64,000 nucleotides of DNA from NCBI GenBank assembly GCA_965213845.1, contig CBDCAI010000004.1, positions 620,001 through 684,000 of the forward strand, written 5' to 3'. Below are positions 1 to 7,189 of this stretch, one piece after another (the stretch's first letter is position 1; each line of letters starts with the position of its first letter). The DNA comes from JBBROS01 sp965213845 (GTDB lineage: Bacteria > Pseudomonadota > Alphaproteobacteria > Acetobacterales > Acetobacteraceae). The notes below the pieces were generated by a model. It was not told where the DNA came from. It did no database searches and was given only the letters and a program-made list of their open reading frames with translations. The position numbers and the translations under genes are program-made.

Positions 1-766
1 AGTTGCGGAACGCATACCCCAGCACCACCGTCGCGGCCGAGAGCCCGCTGGCCCGCGCCGTCCGCACGAACTCCGAATCCAGCGTGGCCAACATGCTGGC
101 CCGCGTGATCCGGGCGATGGGGGCCAGGGCGAACAGGCCCAGCGTGCAGGTGGGCAGGACCAGCTGCGCGAGGGCGCCGCGGAACGTCTCCCATTCCCCC
201 GACAGCAGCGAGTCGATCAGGTAGAAGCCCGTCCAGTCCGGTGGCGCCGTCGCATAGGCATCCAGGCGGCCGACCGGCGCAGGCGCCCAGCCCAGCAGGA
301 AATAGAAGATGTAGACGAGCAACAGGCCCGTGAAGAACACCGGCAACGACACCCCCGCGGTGACGATCGTCCGGCACAGGTGGTCGATCCACGAGCCCTG
401 CCGCACCGCCGCCAGGATGCCGAGCGGCACCGCGATGGACACCGACAGCAGCAGCCCGCACAGCGTCAGCTCCGCCGAAGCCGGCAGACGCGCCGCCAGA
501 TCCTTGACGACAGGTTGCCCCGTGGTCAGCGACATCCCGAGATCGCCCTTCGCCAGGGCGCGGAGGTAGTCGGCAAACTGCACCGCCAGCGGTTTATCCA
601 GGCCCATCGCGGTGCGGACCTGGGCAATGCTTTCGGCGCTCGCGGTCGGCCCGGCGAAATACGCCGCCGGGTCGCCCGGCAGGACGCGCGTCAGCAGGAA
701 CGTGCCCAGAACGACCCCTGCCAGGGCCGGCAGCGCCGCCGCCAGCCGCTGCAGGATGGCCCTCAT
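1..766 (-). CDS. ABC transporter permease, DppB/OppB type (3' end cut by window)
   Basis: The gene is read on the minus strand from an ATG at 766 and runs off the left edge, giving about 255 residues. This is an inner-membrane permease of a peptide/nickel/opine-type ABC importer. The N-terminus has one membrane helix followed by the LPGDP motif and the GLD-KPL and GDLG-S turns typical of DppB-like proteins. Several hydrophobic segments follow, and an EFVRTARASGLS stretch near the cut end is the ATPase-contact (EAA-like) loop. The start codon overlaps the stop of the binding-protein gene in an ATGA junction, so the two are translationally coupled. The second permease and the ATPases should lie beyond the left edge. 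The substrate cannot be told from sequence. Confidence 0.9.
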   Translation of the reverse strand, partial: MRAILQRLAAALPALAGVVLGTFLLTRVLPGDPAAYFAGPTASAESIAQVRTAMGLDKPLAVQFADYLRALAKGDLGMSLTTGQPVVKDLAARLPASAELTLCGLLLSVSIAVPLGILAAVRQGSWIDHLCRTIVTAGVSLPVFFTGLLLVYIFYFLLGWAPAPVGRLDAYATAPPDWTGFYLIDSLLSGEWETFRGALAQLVLPTCTLGLFALAPIARITRASMLATLDSEFVRTARASGLSAATVVLGYAFRN

Positions 767-2397
767 GCCTTCGTCAGATAGCGGAAGTCCGGCTCCCGAC
801 AGGGCCAGAACTGATAGCCGCCGACGGTCTTCTGCATCGCCACATCATGCAGCGGCTGGCAGATCGGGATCGCAGGCAGCTCCTTGAACGCCAGCTCCAT
901 GAACGAGGTCACGGCGGCCTTGTAGGCGGCCGGGTCGGCAGCGAAGCGCGCGCCGTCGATCAGCTTGTCCATCCCCGGGTTCTGGTAGGAGCTGACGTTG
1001 AAGATCGAGTTGTTGCCGTGATAGTTCCAGAAGAAGAAGTAGTCCGGCCAGTCCAGCCAGCCGCCGAACCGGTTGACCACCATGGGGGCCGTCTTCTTGT
1101 TCAGCTCTCCCCGGAAGTTCGCCCCGGGGATCTTCTGCAGCTCGACCGTGATCCCGAGCGGCGCCAAGGCCTCCTTCACCAGCACGCACATGGGTTCGGC
1201 GATGGTGGCGCTGCCTGCATCGAACAGCAGCGTGGTCGTGAAGGGGGCGACACCGGCCTCCTTCATCAGCGCCTGCGCCTTGTCCATGTTGGTGGAGTAG
1301 GGGAAGGGCTGCGGCCAGCTCAGCGCGGCCGGGGTCGCGGGGCCGCCCCACATCGGCACGCCGCGCCCGAACAGGGCGGCTTGCATGATCTTGTCGTAGG
1401 GGATGGCCCAGGCGACGGCCTGGCGCAGCCGCACGTCGGTGAACGGGCCGGTCGCCGTGTTCAGCGCCACATACCAGATGGCGTTCGGGATGGGCACGCC
1501 CACCACCCGGACCTTGCCCGCCTCAGCCAGGTCCTTGAAGTCCTTCGGCGGCAGGCCGTAGCTGATGTCCGCGTCGCCCCGCTCGAGCAGGGCGCGCCGG
1601 GTGGACGGGCTCGGGATGTCGCGGGCGATCACCCGGCGCAGCTTCGGCAAGGGCCCGCTCTTCCACGCATCGAACCGCGAGTAGACCGTCTCCGTCCCCG
1701 GCTTCCAGCTGTCGACCTTCCAGGCCCCGCCGCCGGCGATGTTGTTCTTCAGATAGTCCTTCGCCCAGGGGTCTCCGCCGCCGTTGGCCTTGGCCGTCTC
1801 GCTGTCGAAGATGAACGGGATCGTCACCGCCAGGTCGGGCATCGTCAGCTTGTCGCGGCGCAGGAAGTCCACCCGGAACGTCCGGTCGTCGACCACCACG
1901 AACTGCTCGGGCTTCTCCATGCTGCCGGCGTTCATCTGCGTCGTCGCGAAGCCGCCGATCGAGACCGCGCGGTCGAGCGACCACTTCACGTCCTTGGCCG
2001 TTACGGGCTTACCGTTGTGGAACGTCGCCTCGCGCAGCTTGAATGTGCAGCTCATGCCGTCGCTGGCCGTCTCCCAGCTTTCGGCCAGCTCCCCTTCCAG
2101 CGCATCGATCTGGAACGTCTCCCCGCCCCCGCCGGGGATGGGCACGCGCTTGAACCGCAGCAGCCGGTCGTAACAGTTCAGCGCGACGCCGTTCACGGGC
2201 TGGGCCGAGCCGATGCCCTGCATGTCCAGGCTGTTCGGGCCGTATTCCTGCACCAACAGAAGCGTTTCCGCCCGCGTCGGCGCGCTTTGTGCCTCCGCGC
2301 GGTCCTGGCTCGACACGGCAAGCACGGCGGGAACGGTGGCGATGAACGTGCGGCGCTTCACGGGCTTTGATCCTTCGGCAGATGTCGGTTCGCGCAT
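763..2397 (-). CDS. ABC transporter substrate-binding protein, family 5 (peptide/opine type)
   Basis: This is a periplasmic solute-binding protein of the SBP_bac_5 family, 544 residues and full length for the family. The N-terminus carries a twin-arginine motif (KRRTFIA, about residues 14-20) before a short hydrophobic stretch ending at AEA, so Tat export is likely. The body has the family landmarks AESWE, FKLREATFHNGKPVTAKDV and the later PYDK segment. It is the first gene of the transport operon continuing off the left edge and overlaps the permease by 4 bp. The ATG at 2397 has a poor ribosome-binding site. An in-frame GTG at 2361 (directly before KRRTF) has an AAGGA sequence about 9 bases upstream and may be the true start. 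Confidence 0.9.
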   Translation of the reverse strand: MREPTSAEGSKPVKRRTFIATVPAVLAVSSQDRAEAQSAPTRAETLLLVQEYGPNSLDMQGIGSAQPVNGVALNCYDRLLRFKRVPIPGGGGETFQIDALEGELAESWETASDGMSCTFKLREATFHNGKPVTAKDVKWSLDRAVSIGGFATTQMNAGSMEKPEQFVVVDDRTFRVDFLRRDKLTMPDLAVTIPFIFDSETAKANGGGDPWAKDYLKNNIAGGGAWKVDSWKPGTETVYSRFDAWKSGPLPKLRRVIARDIPSPSTRRALLERGDADISYGLPPKDFKDLAEAGKVRVVGVPIPNAIWYVALNTATGPFTDVRLRQAVAWAIPYDKIMQAALFGRGVPMWGGPATPAALSWPQPFPYSTNMDKAQALMKEAGVAPFTTTLLFDAGSATIAEPMCVLVKEALAPLGITVELQKIPGANFRGELNKKTAPMVVNRFGGWLDWPDYFFFWNYHGNNSIFNVSSYQNPGMDKLIDGARFAADPAAYKAAVTSFMELAFKELPAIPICQPLHDVAMQKTVGGYQFWPCREPDFRYLTKA

Positions 2398-2443
2398 GCA
2401 AGCATCGTACCGACCTCGCAGACCTGTGATCCGCCGCCGCCGG

Positions 2444-2746
2444 CTACTCGGTCGGCGGATGCCTCAAATGCCAAAGCCGCTCATGGGCGGCGACGAGGCC
2501 CTGGATGTTGCGCCGGCGATCCCCGTCTTCCGGACGCGGTGACCGCGTCGTCATCATCTCGAGCAGTTGCAGCAGCTGGTCGGCGACATGGAAATCGCCG
2601 AGGTCGCAGGCCTGGTGGAACGCACCCAGGATCTTGTCCGTGAGCCGCCGGGAATGGCGGGCGACATACGGGATGGAAGGCCGGGTTGCCTCGTTCGGGG
2701 CATCCTCCCCTTCCTCGTTTGCTGACGTTTCGGCCCCAAGCTCCAT
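2444..2746 (-). CDS. Small conserved protein, paralogue of the 61.3 kb protein
   Basis: This 100-residue protein belongs to no family I can name. It has an acidic, low-complexity N-terminus (about residues 1-24) and a conserved, probably all-helical C-terminal part (33-97). Landmarks are RRLTDKIL, FHQACDLGD, a leucine-rich helix (58-62), RSPRPE (68-73), RRRN and AHERLWHLRHP at the end. Residues 33-97 align without gaps to residues 32-96 of the protein at 61290-61589, with 39 of 65 identical by eye. The ATG at 2746 is preceded by a clear AGGAGGG ribosome-binding site, supporting that it is real. No membrane segment or signal peptide is seen. The Cys47-His44 and His88-Glu89-Arg90 clusters are conserved in both copies and could be functional. 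Confidence 0.75.
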   Translation of the reverse strand: MELGAETSANEEGEDAPNEATRPSIPYVARHSRRLTDKILGAFHQACDLGDFHVADQLLQLLEMMTTRSPRPEDGDRRRNIQGLVAAHERLWHLRHPPTE

Positions 2747-2837
2747 GACCGGCCCTCCTAATAAAGAGACTAGGGCAAGAGAGTGGAGCAGGCACGCGAA
2801 AAGGCCAGCATACGGGGTTGGGGAGGACGAGCCATGC

Positions 2838-3878
2838 TCAGCTCAGATGGAAGGCGCCCTCCGGCTGGGCCGTCTCGAAGACCGCACCGGCGAAGGCCTG
2901 CTCCCACGTGCCCTGCGTCGAGGCCCGGCTGTACTCCGTGGCCCGGTTCTCGAAAAAATTGGCGTGTTCGACCGCGTTCAGCATGTCATCGAGCCAGGGC
3001 AGCGGGTTGTCCTCCACATGGAACAGCTTGTTGAGCCCAAGCTGCTCCAGCCGGCGATCGGCGATGTAGCGGATGTAGGTTTTGACCTCGGCCGCGGTGA
3101 GACCCTCGATCGGGCCCTGCTCGAAGGCCAGGTTGATGAACGCGTCCTCGTGCTCGACGATGGTGGCGCAGGTGTCGTAGATCTCCTGGCGCAGCTGCTC
3201 GGTCCAGATCTCCGGGTTCTCCTGCACGAAGGTGCGGAACAGCCGGATGATCGACAGGCAGTGCAGCGTCTCGTCGCGCACCGACCAGCTGACGACCTGG
3301 CCCATGCCCTTCATCTTGTTGAAGCGCGGGAAGTTCAGCAGGATCGCGAACGACGCGAACAGCTGCAGCCCTTCGGTGAACGCCCCGAACGCCGCCAGGG
3401 TCTTGGCGATCTCGTGCTTGTTGTCGACCTTGAACGACTGCATGTAGTCGAACTTGTCCTTCATCTCCTTGTACTTGAGGAACGCCGAATACTCGAGCTC
3501 GGGCATCCCGATGGTATCGAGGAGATGGCTGTAGGCTGCGATGTGGATCGTCTCGATGTTGCTGAACGCCGACAGCATCATCAGCACTTCGGTCGGCTTG
3601 AACACCTGGCTGTAGTGCTTCATGTAGCAGTTGTTCACCTCGACGTCCGCCTGCGTGAAGAACCGGAAGATTTGCGTCAACAGGTTCTGCTCCGCCGAGG
3701 TCAGCGTCTTGTGCCAATCCTTGACGTCATCCGCGAGCGGGATCTCTTCCGGCAGCCAATGCACCCGCTGCTGCGTCAACCAGGCCTCGTATGCCCAGGG
3801 ATAGCGAAACGGCTTGTAGACCGGGTTCTCGGTCAGCAAATCCATACGCTTTTCCGGAGTCGGAACCATGCCGTCCAT
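2838..3878 (-). CDS. nrdB: Ribonucleotide reductase class Ia, small (radical) subunit
   Basis: This subunit supplies the tyrosyl radical for reduction of ribonucleoside diphosphates. All diiron ligands can be placed by alignment with the E. coli enzyme: Asp78, Glu109, His112, Glu169, Glu203 and His206. The radical tyrosine is Tyr116 in ETIHIAAY, so this is a class Ia rather than a tyrosine-less class Ic protein. RDETLH (201-206) is the signature second-helix motif. The 346 residues are shorter than E. coli NrdB (about 376), mainly because of a shorter stretch between Glu109 and Glu169. It lies 96 bp downstream of nrdA on the same strand and is presumably co-transcribed. An alternative start is Met12. 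Confidence 0.96.
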   Translation of the reverse strand: MDGMVPTPEKRMDLLTENPVYKPFRYPWAYEAWLTQQRVHWLPEEIPLADDVKDWHKTLTSAEQNLLTQIFRFFTQADVEVNNCYMKHYSQVFKPTEVLMMLSAFSNIETIHIAAYSHLLDTIGMPELEYSAFLKYKEMKDKFDYMQSFKVDNKHEIAKTLAAFGAFTEGLQLFASFAILLNFPRFNKMKGMGQVVSWSVRDETLHCLSIIRLFRTFVQENPEIWTEQLRQEIYDTCATIVEHEDAFINLAFEQGPIEGLTAAEVKTYIRYIADRRLEQLGLNKLFHVEDNPLPWLDDMLNAVEHANFFENRATEYSRASTQGTWEQAFAGAVFETAQPEGAFHLS

Positions 3879-3974
3879 CAGATCTTCCTTCGATGAAGCC
3901 CCGGCGACTCCATGAATGCCGGGAGAGATCAGCCTACCATGCGCAGGGCCGCAGGAGTCAGCCGGTAAACGGCC

Positions 3975-5840
3975 TCATTGGCACGCGAGACACTCTTCGT
4001 AGTTGTTCGCCGCCGGCGCCTCGGCCACGGGTTCGGCAGGAAGCCCCAGCAACTCCGACGGCCGCACCACCTTCTCGCTGACATTGTCCGCCCGCTGGAT
4101 CGACAGGCTCCGGCAGTAGTACAGCGACTTCAGCCCCCGCTTCCAGGCCAGGTAATGGATCTGGTGCAGGTCGCGCTTGTGCACGTCGGCCCGCAGGAAC
4201 AGGTTGACCGACTGGCTCTGGCACACATACGGCGTCCGGTCGGCGGCGTGCTCCACGACCCAGCGCTGGTCCAGCTCGAACGCCGTCCGATAGACCGCCT
4301 TCTCCTGTTCGGTGAGGAAATCGAGGTGCTGCACGCTGCCCTTGTTCAACGTGATCCCGGACCAGATGTCGTCCCGATCCATGCCCTTCTCGGCCAGCAG
4401 GCGCTGCAGGTGCCGGTTCCGCACCGTGAAGCTGCCGGACAGCGTCTTCTGCAGGAACACGTTGGCCGCGATCGGCTCGATCCCGGGGCTCGTGCTGCCG
4501 GTGATGATGCTGATGCTGGCCGTCGGCGCGATCGCCATCTTGTTGGAGAACCGCTCCATGATGCCGTAATCCGCGGCATCGGGGCAGGCCCCCCGCTCCT
4601 CGGCCAGCATCCGGCTCGCCTGGTCCGCCTGGGCGCGGATGTGCTTGAACATGCGCGTGTTCCACACCTTGGCGACCACGCCCTCGAAGGGCACGTTCTG
4701 CGACTGCAGGAAGCTGTGGAAGCCCATCACGCCCAGCCCGACCGACCGCTCGCGCATCGCCGCGTACTTCGCCCGCTCCATCTCCTCCGGCGCCCGGTCG
4801 ATGAAGTCCTGCAACACGTTGTCCAGGAACCGCATCACGTCCTCGATGAACAGCGGGTGGTCCTTCCACTCCAGCCAGCTCTCGAGGTTCAGCGACGACA
4901 GGCAGCAGACCGCCGTGCGCTGCCGGCCGTGCTGGTCGATCCCCGTCGGCAGGGTGATCTCGCTGCACAAATTGCTCGTCTTCACCTCGAGCCCGGCCAG
5001 CTTCTGGTGGTCGGGCCGCGCATTGTTCACGTGGTCGGAGAACACGAGGTAGGGCTCGCCCGTCTCGATCCGCGCCGTCAGGATACGGATCCACAGGTTC
5101 CGCGCGGAGATCTTCCGCACCACCGCCTTGTCCTTCGGCGACAGCAGCGCCCACTCCTCGTCCGCCTCCACCGCGCGCATGAACGCGTCCGACACCAGGA
5201 TGCCGTGGTGCAGGTTCAGCGCCTTGCGATTCGGGTCCCCGCCCGTCGGGCGCCGCAGCTCCGAGAACTCCTCCACCTCGGGATGCGAAATCGGCAGATA
5301 GACCGCCGCCGAGCCCCGGCGCAGCGATCCCTGGCTGATCGCCAGGGTCAGGCTGTCCATCACCCGGATGAACGGAATGACGCCCGATGTCTTACCGTTC
5401 TGCCCGACCTTCTCCCCGATCGAGCGCAGGTTGCCCCAGTAGGAGCCGATCCCGCCGCCCTTGGAGGCCAGCCAGACATTCTCGTTCCAAAGGCCGACGA
5501 TGCCTTCGAGGCTGTCGGACGCCTCGTTCAGGAAGCAGGAGATGGGCAGCCCGCGCTGCGTTCCGCCATTGGACAGGACCGGGGTCGCCGGCATGAACCA
5601 CATCTTGCTGATGTAGTCGTACAGCCGCTGCGCATGCGCATGGTCGTCGCCGTAGAAGCTCGCCACCCGGGCGAACAGGTCCTGGTAGCCTTCATCGGGC
5701 AGCAGGTAGCGATCGTTCAACGTGGCCCGGCCGAAATCGGTCAGCAGCGCATCGCGGGAGCGGTCCACCCGGACCATGAACCGGCCAGGCATCTGCACGG
5801 CATCGAGGACGGCGTGGTCGCTGGTGTGTATGTCGGGCAT
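3975..5840 (-). CDS. nrdA: Ribonucleotide reductase class Ia, large (catalytic) subunit
   Basis: This is the catalytic subunit reducing NDPs to dNDPs. Visible active-site residues are Cys102 (SCFLNE) and Cys312 as the redox pair, and Asn290-x-Cys292-x-Glu294 (NLCSE) as the radical site. Tyr574-Tyr575 (SLYY) serve the radical-transfer path, and a C-terminal Cys617-x-x-Cys620 pair accepts electrons from glutaredoxin or thioredoxin. At 621 residues it is clearly shorter than E. coli NrdA (761). The start aligns after the ATP-cone region, so the N-terminal activity-regulating domain is absent, and dATP feedback inhibition of the E. coli kind is therefore not expected. It sits between grxC and nrdB on the same strand, with a 230-bp leader holding candidate NrdR boxes. 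Confidence 0.96.
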   Translation of the reverse strand: MPDIHTSDHAVLDAVQMPGRFMVRVDRSRDALLTDFGRATLNDRYLLPDEGYQDLFARVASFYGDDHAHAQRLYDYISKMWFMPATPVLSNGGTQRGLPISCFLNEASDSLEGIVGLWNENVWLASKGGGIGSYWGNLRSIGEKVGQNGKTSGVIPFIRVMDSLTLAISQGSLRRGSAAVYLPISHPEVEEFSELRRPTGGDPNRKALNLHHGILVSDAFMRAVEADEEWALLSPKDKAVVRKISARNLWIRILTARIETGEPYLVFSDHVNNARPDHQKLAGLEVKTSNLCSEITLPTGIDQHGRQRTAVCCLSSLNLESWLEWKDHPLFIEDVMRFLDNVLQDFIDRAPEEMERAKYAAMRERSVGLGVMGFHSFLQSQNVPFEGVVAKVWNTRMFKHIRAQADQASRMLAEERGACPDAADYGIMERFSNKMAIAPTASISIITGSTSPGIEPIAANVFLQKTLSGSFTVRNRHLQRLLAEKGMDRDDIWSGITLNKGSVQHLDFLTEQEKAVYRTAFELDQRWVVEHAADRTPYVCQSQSVNLFLRADVHKRDLHQIHYLAWKRGLKSLYYCRSLSIQRADNVSEKVVRPSELLGLPAEPVAEAPAANNYEECLACQ

Positions 5841-5849
5841 CCCATGACC

Positions 5850-5898
5850 TTACTAGATGTTGTCAGTCGCCGGCAACGCCGAATACCAGTGCTAGTGT
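5850..5898 (-). promoter_or_regulatory. Candidate tandem NrdR boxes upstream of nrdA
   Basis: Two 16-bp elements resemble the NrdR operator (consensus acaCwAtATaTwGtgt). Box 1, 5850-5865, has core CTAGATGTTG and matches 8 of the 10 central consensus positions. Box 2, 5883-5898, reads ACACTAGCACTGGTAT on the minus strand and keeps the outer half but diverges in the centre. Their centres are 33 bp apart, close to three helical turns, as is usual for paired NrdR sites. They lie just upstream of the nrdA start at 5840. The repressor gene itself is not in the window. The match was made by eye. Confidence 0.5.
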
Positions 5899-6070
5899 CT
5901 CAGGTCCGATTTCCGCGAATCGCGTCGGCGTCGGATCACACGGACATGTGAGCAACCGCGCGCCGCCGCGTCCAGGAGTTTGACCACGCGACCCCGCACC
6001 TGTGGCGAACAAACAACGAATCGAGCGATAAGCTCAAGAGGCGTGTCGACGACCCCGTCGGGCCCGCCAT

Positions 6071-6328
6071 TCACGCCGTGAGCAGGGCATCCAGCTTGTT
6101 GGACCGGTCCAGCGCCATCAGGTCGTCGCAACCGCCGATATGCCGGCCGTCGATGAAGATTTGCGGCACGCTGGTGCGCCCGCCGGACCGCATCGTGGCC
6201 GCCGCCCGCTCCGGGCTTCCACCCGGCGCCTCGATCTCCTCGATGGCGACGCCCTTCTTTTCGAACAGGCTGACCGCGCGGGAGCAGTAGGGGCACCACG
6301 GCTGGGTGTAGATCTCGACCTTCGGCAT
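6071..6328 (-). CDS. grxC: Glutaredoxin 3 (GrxC)
   Basis: This is an 85-residue monothiol/dithiol disulfide reductant of the glutaredoxin 3 family. The active site CPYC lies at residues 12-15 (QPWCPYCSRA). The TSVPQIFIDG cis-proline loop and the GGCDDL glutathione-binding turn follow, all in the expected order and at the usual family length. It lies directly upstream of nrdA on the same strand. Glutaredoxins are electron donors to class Ia ribonucleotide reductase, whose C-terminal CxxC is present here, so the neighbourhood supports that role. In many alphaproteobacteria grxC follows comF, as here. A 230-bp gap before nrdA suggests that nrdA also has its own promoter. Confidence 0.93.
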   Translation of the reverse strand: MPKVEIYTQPWCPYCSRAVSLFEKKGVAIEEIEAPGGSPERAAATMRSGGRTSVPQIFIDGRHIGGCDDLMALDRSNKLDALLTA

Positions 6329-6397
6329 CCCTGGCTCTCCTGACAGAACGGGATATCGCGTGCGGCGGTCGATTTTCCAACCCTGCGCGCACGCGGG

Positions 6398-7189
6398 TCA
6401 GCTCGGTTGCCGATCGGGCACCCGCGCCGCCGCCAGCACGTCGACCCCGCCGGCGCCCGCGGCCAGCAGCACCCGCGCGCAGGCCTCTGCCGTCGCCCCG
6501 GTCGTCAGCACGTCGTCGATCAGCACGACCCGGGCGTCCCGAAGCCGCTCGGCCCGTCTCGGGTTCACGGCGAACGCGCCCGCGAGTGCCGCCCGGCGGC
6601 GCGCCGGGGACAAGGCCCCCAAAGGGACGGTCGGCCGAATTCGGAGCAGCCCGTCCAGCACGGCCGGACGGCCATGCAGGCGAGAAATGGCGCGCGCCAG
6701 CAGGGCCGCCTGGTTGTAGCGCCGGGACAGCATCCGCCATCGGTGCAGCGGCACGGGCACGACCAGGTCCGCCCGCGCCAGCAACGATGCGCCGGCCCGC
6801 ACCATCATGGGCGCGAGGGCCCGCGCCACCTCCACGCGATCGGCATACTTGAAGGGCAGCAGGATGCGCCGGGCCTGGTCGTCGTACAGCAACGATGCCC
6901 GGGCCTCGCCCCAATCCGGCCGCCGGGCCTCGCAGGCCGGGCAAACCGCATCGAGGCCGCCTTGCCCCCGGGCCCCGAACGGGATGCCGCAGGCGTGGCA
7001 GCAGGGCTCCGAGATGAAGGCGGTGGCGCCGAAGCAGGTGGCACAGAGCTGCCCAGGCAGCCCGACGGACTGGTCGCAGGTCAGGCACTGCGGCGGCAGC
7101 AGCACATCCAGCACCGCGCGTCCGAAACGGGCCGCGCCCCGGACCAGCGGACGGGCGACGCTAGACGCCGAACGCGACGGTCCCGTCAC
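6398..7189 (-). CDS. comF: ComF family phosphoribosyltransferase-like protein
   Basis: This 263-residue protein has the ComF layout. An N-terminal zinc-ribbon-like part has paired cysteines (PPQCLTC, LCATC, CCHACG, VCPAC), and a C-terminal type I phosphoribosyltransferase domain has the PRPP loop VVLIDDVLTTGAT at about residues 216-228. Homologues take part in DNA uptake or single-strand DNA handling in some bacteria; the role outside competent species is unclear. The start at 7189 overlaps the end of the rhodanese gene by 29 bp, so translation is coupled or the true start is slightly downstream. It is followed by grxC, the common alphaproteobacterial pairing. Confidence 0.88.
   Translation of the reverse strand: MTGPSRSASSVARPLVRGAARFGRAVLDVLLPPQCLTCDQSVGLPGQLCATCFGATAFISEPCCHACGIPFGARGQGGLDAVCPACEARRPDWGEARASLLYDDQARRILLPFKYADRVEVARALAPMMVRAGASLLARADLVVPVPLHRWRMLSRRYNQAALLARAISRLHGRPAVLDGLLRIRPTVPLGALSPARRRAALAGAFAVNPRRAERLRDARVVLIDDVLTTGATAEACARVLLAAGAGGVDVLAAARVPDRQPS

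Noticed and set aside
3978..5951. A 657-residue plus-strand open frame opposite nrdA
   Set aside because: It is antisense to a clear nrdA with intact catalytic residues; its composition (Arg/His/Gln/Leu/Val rich) is that of a GC-rich shadow frame and it has no domain.
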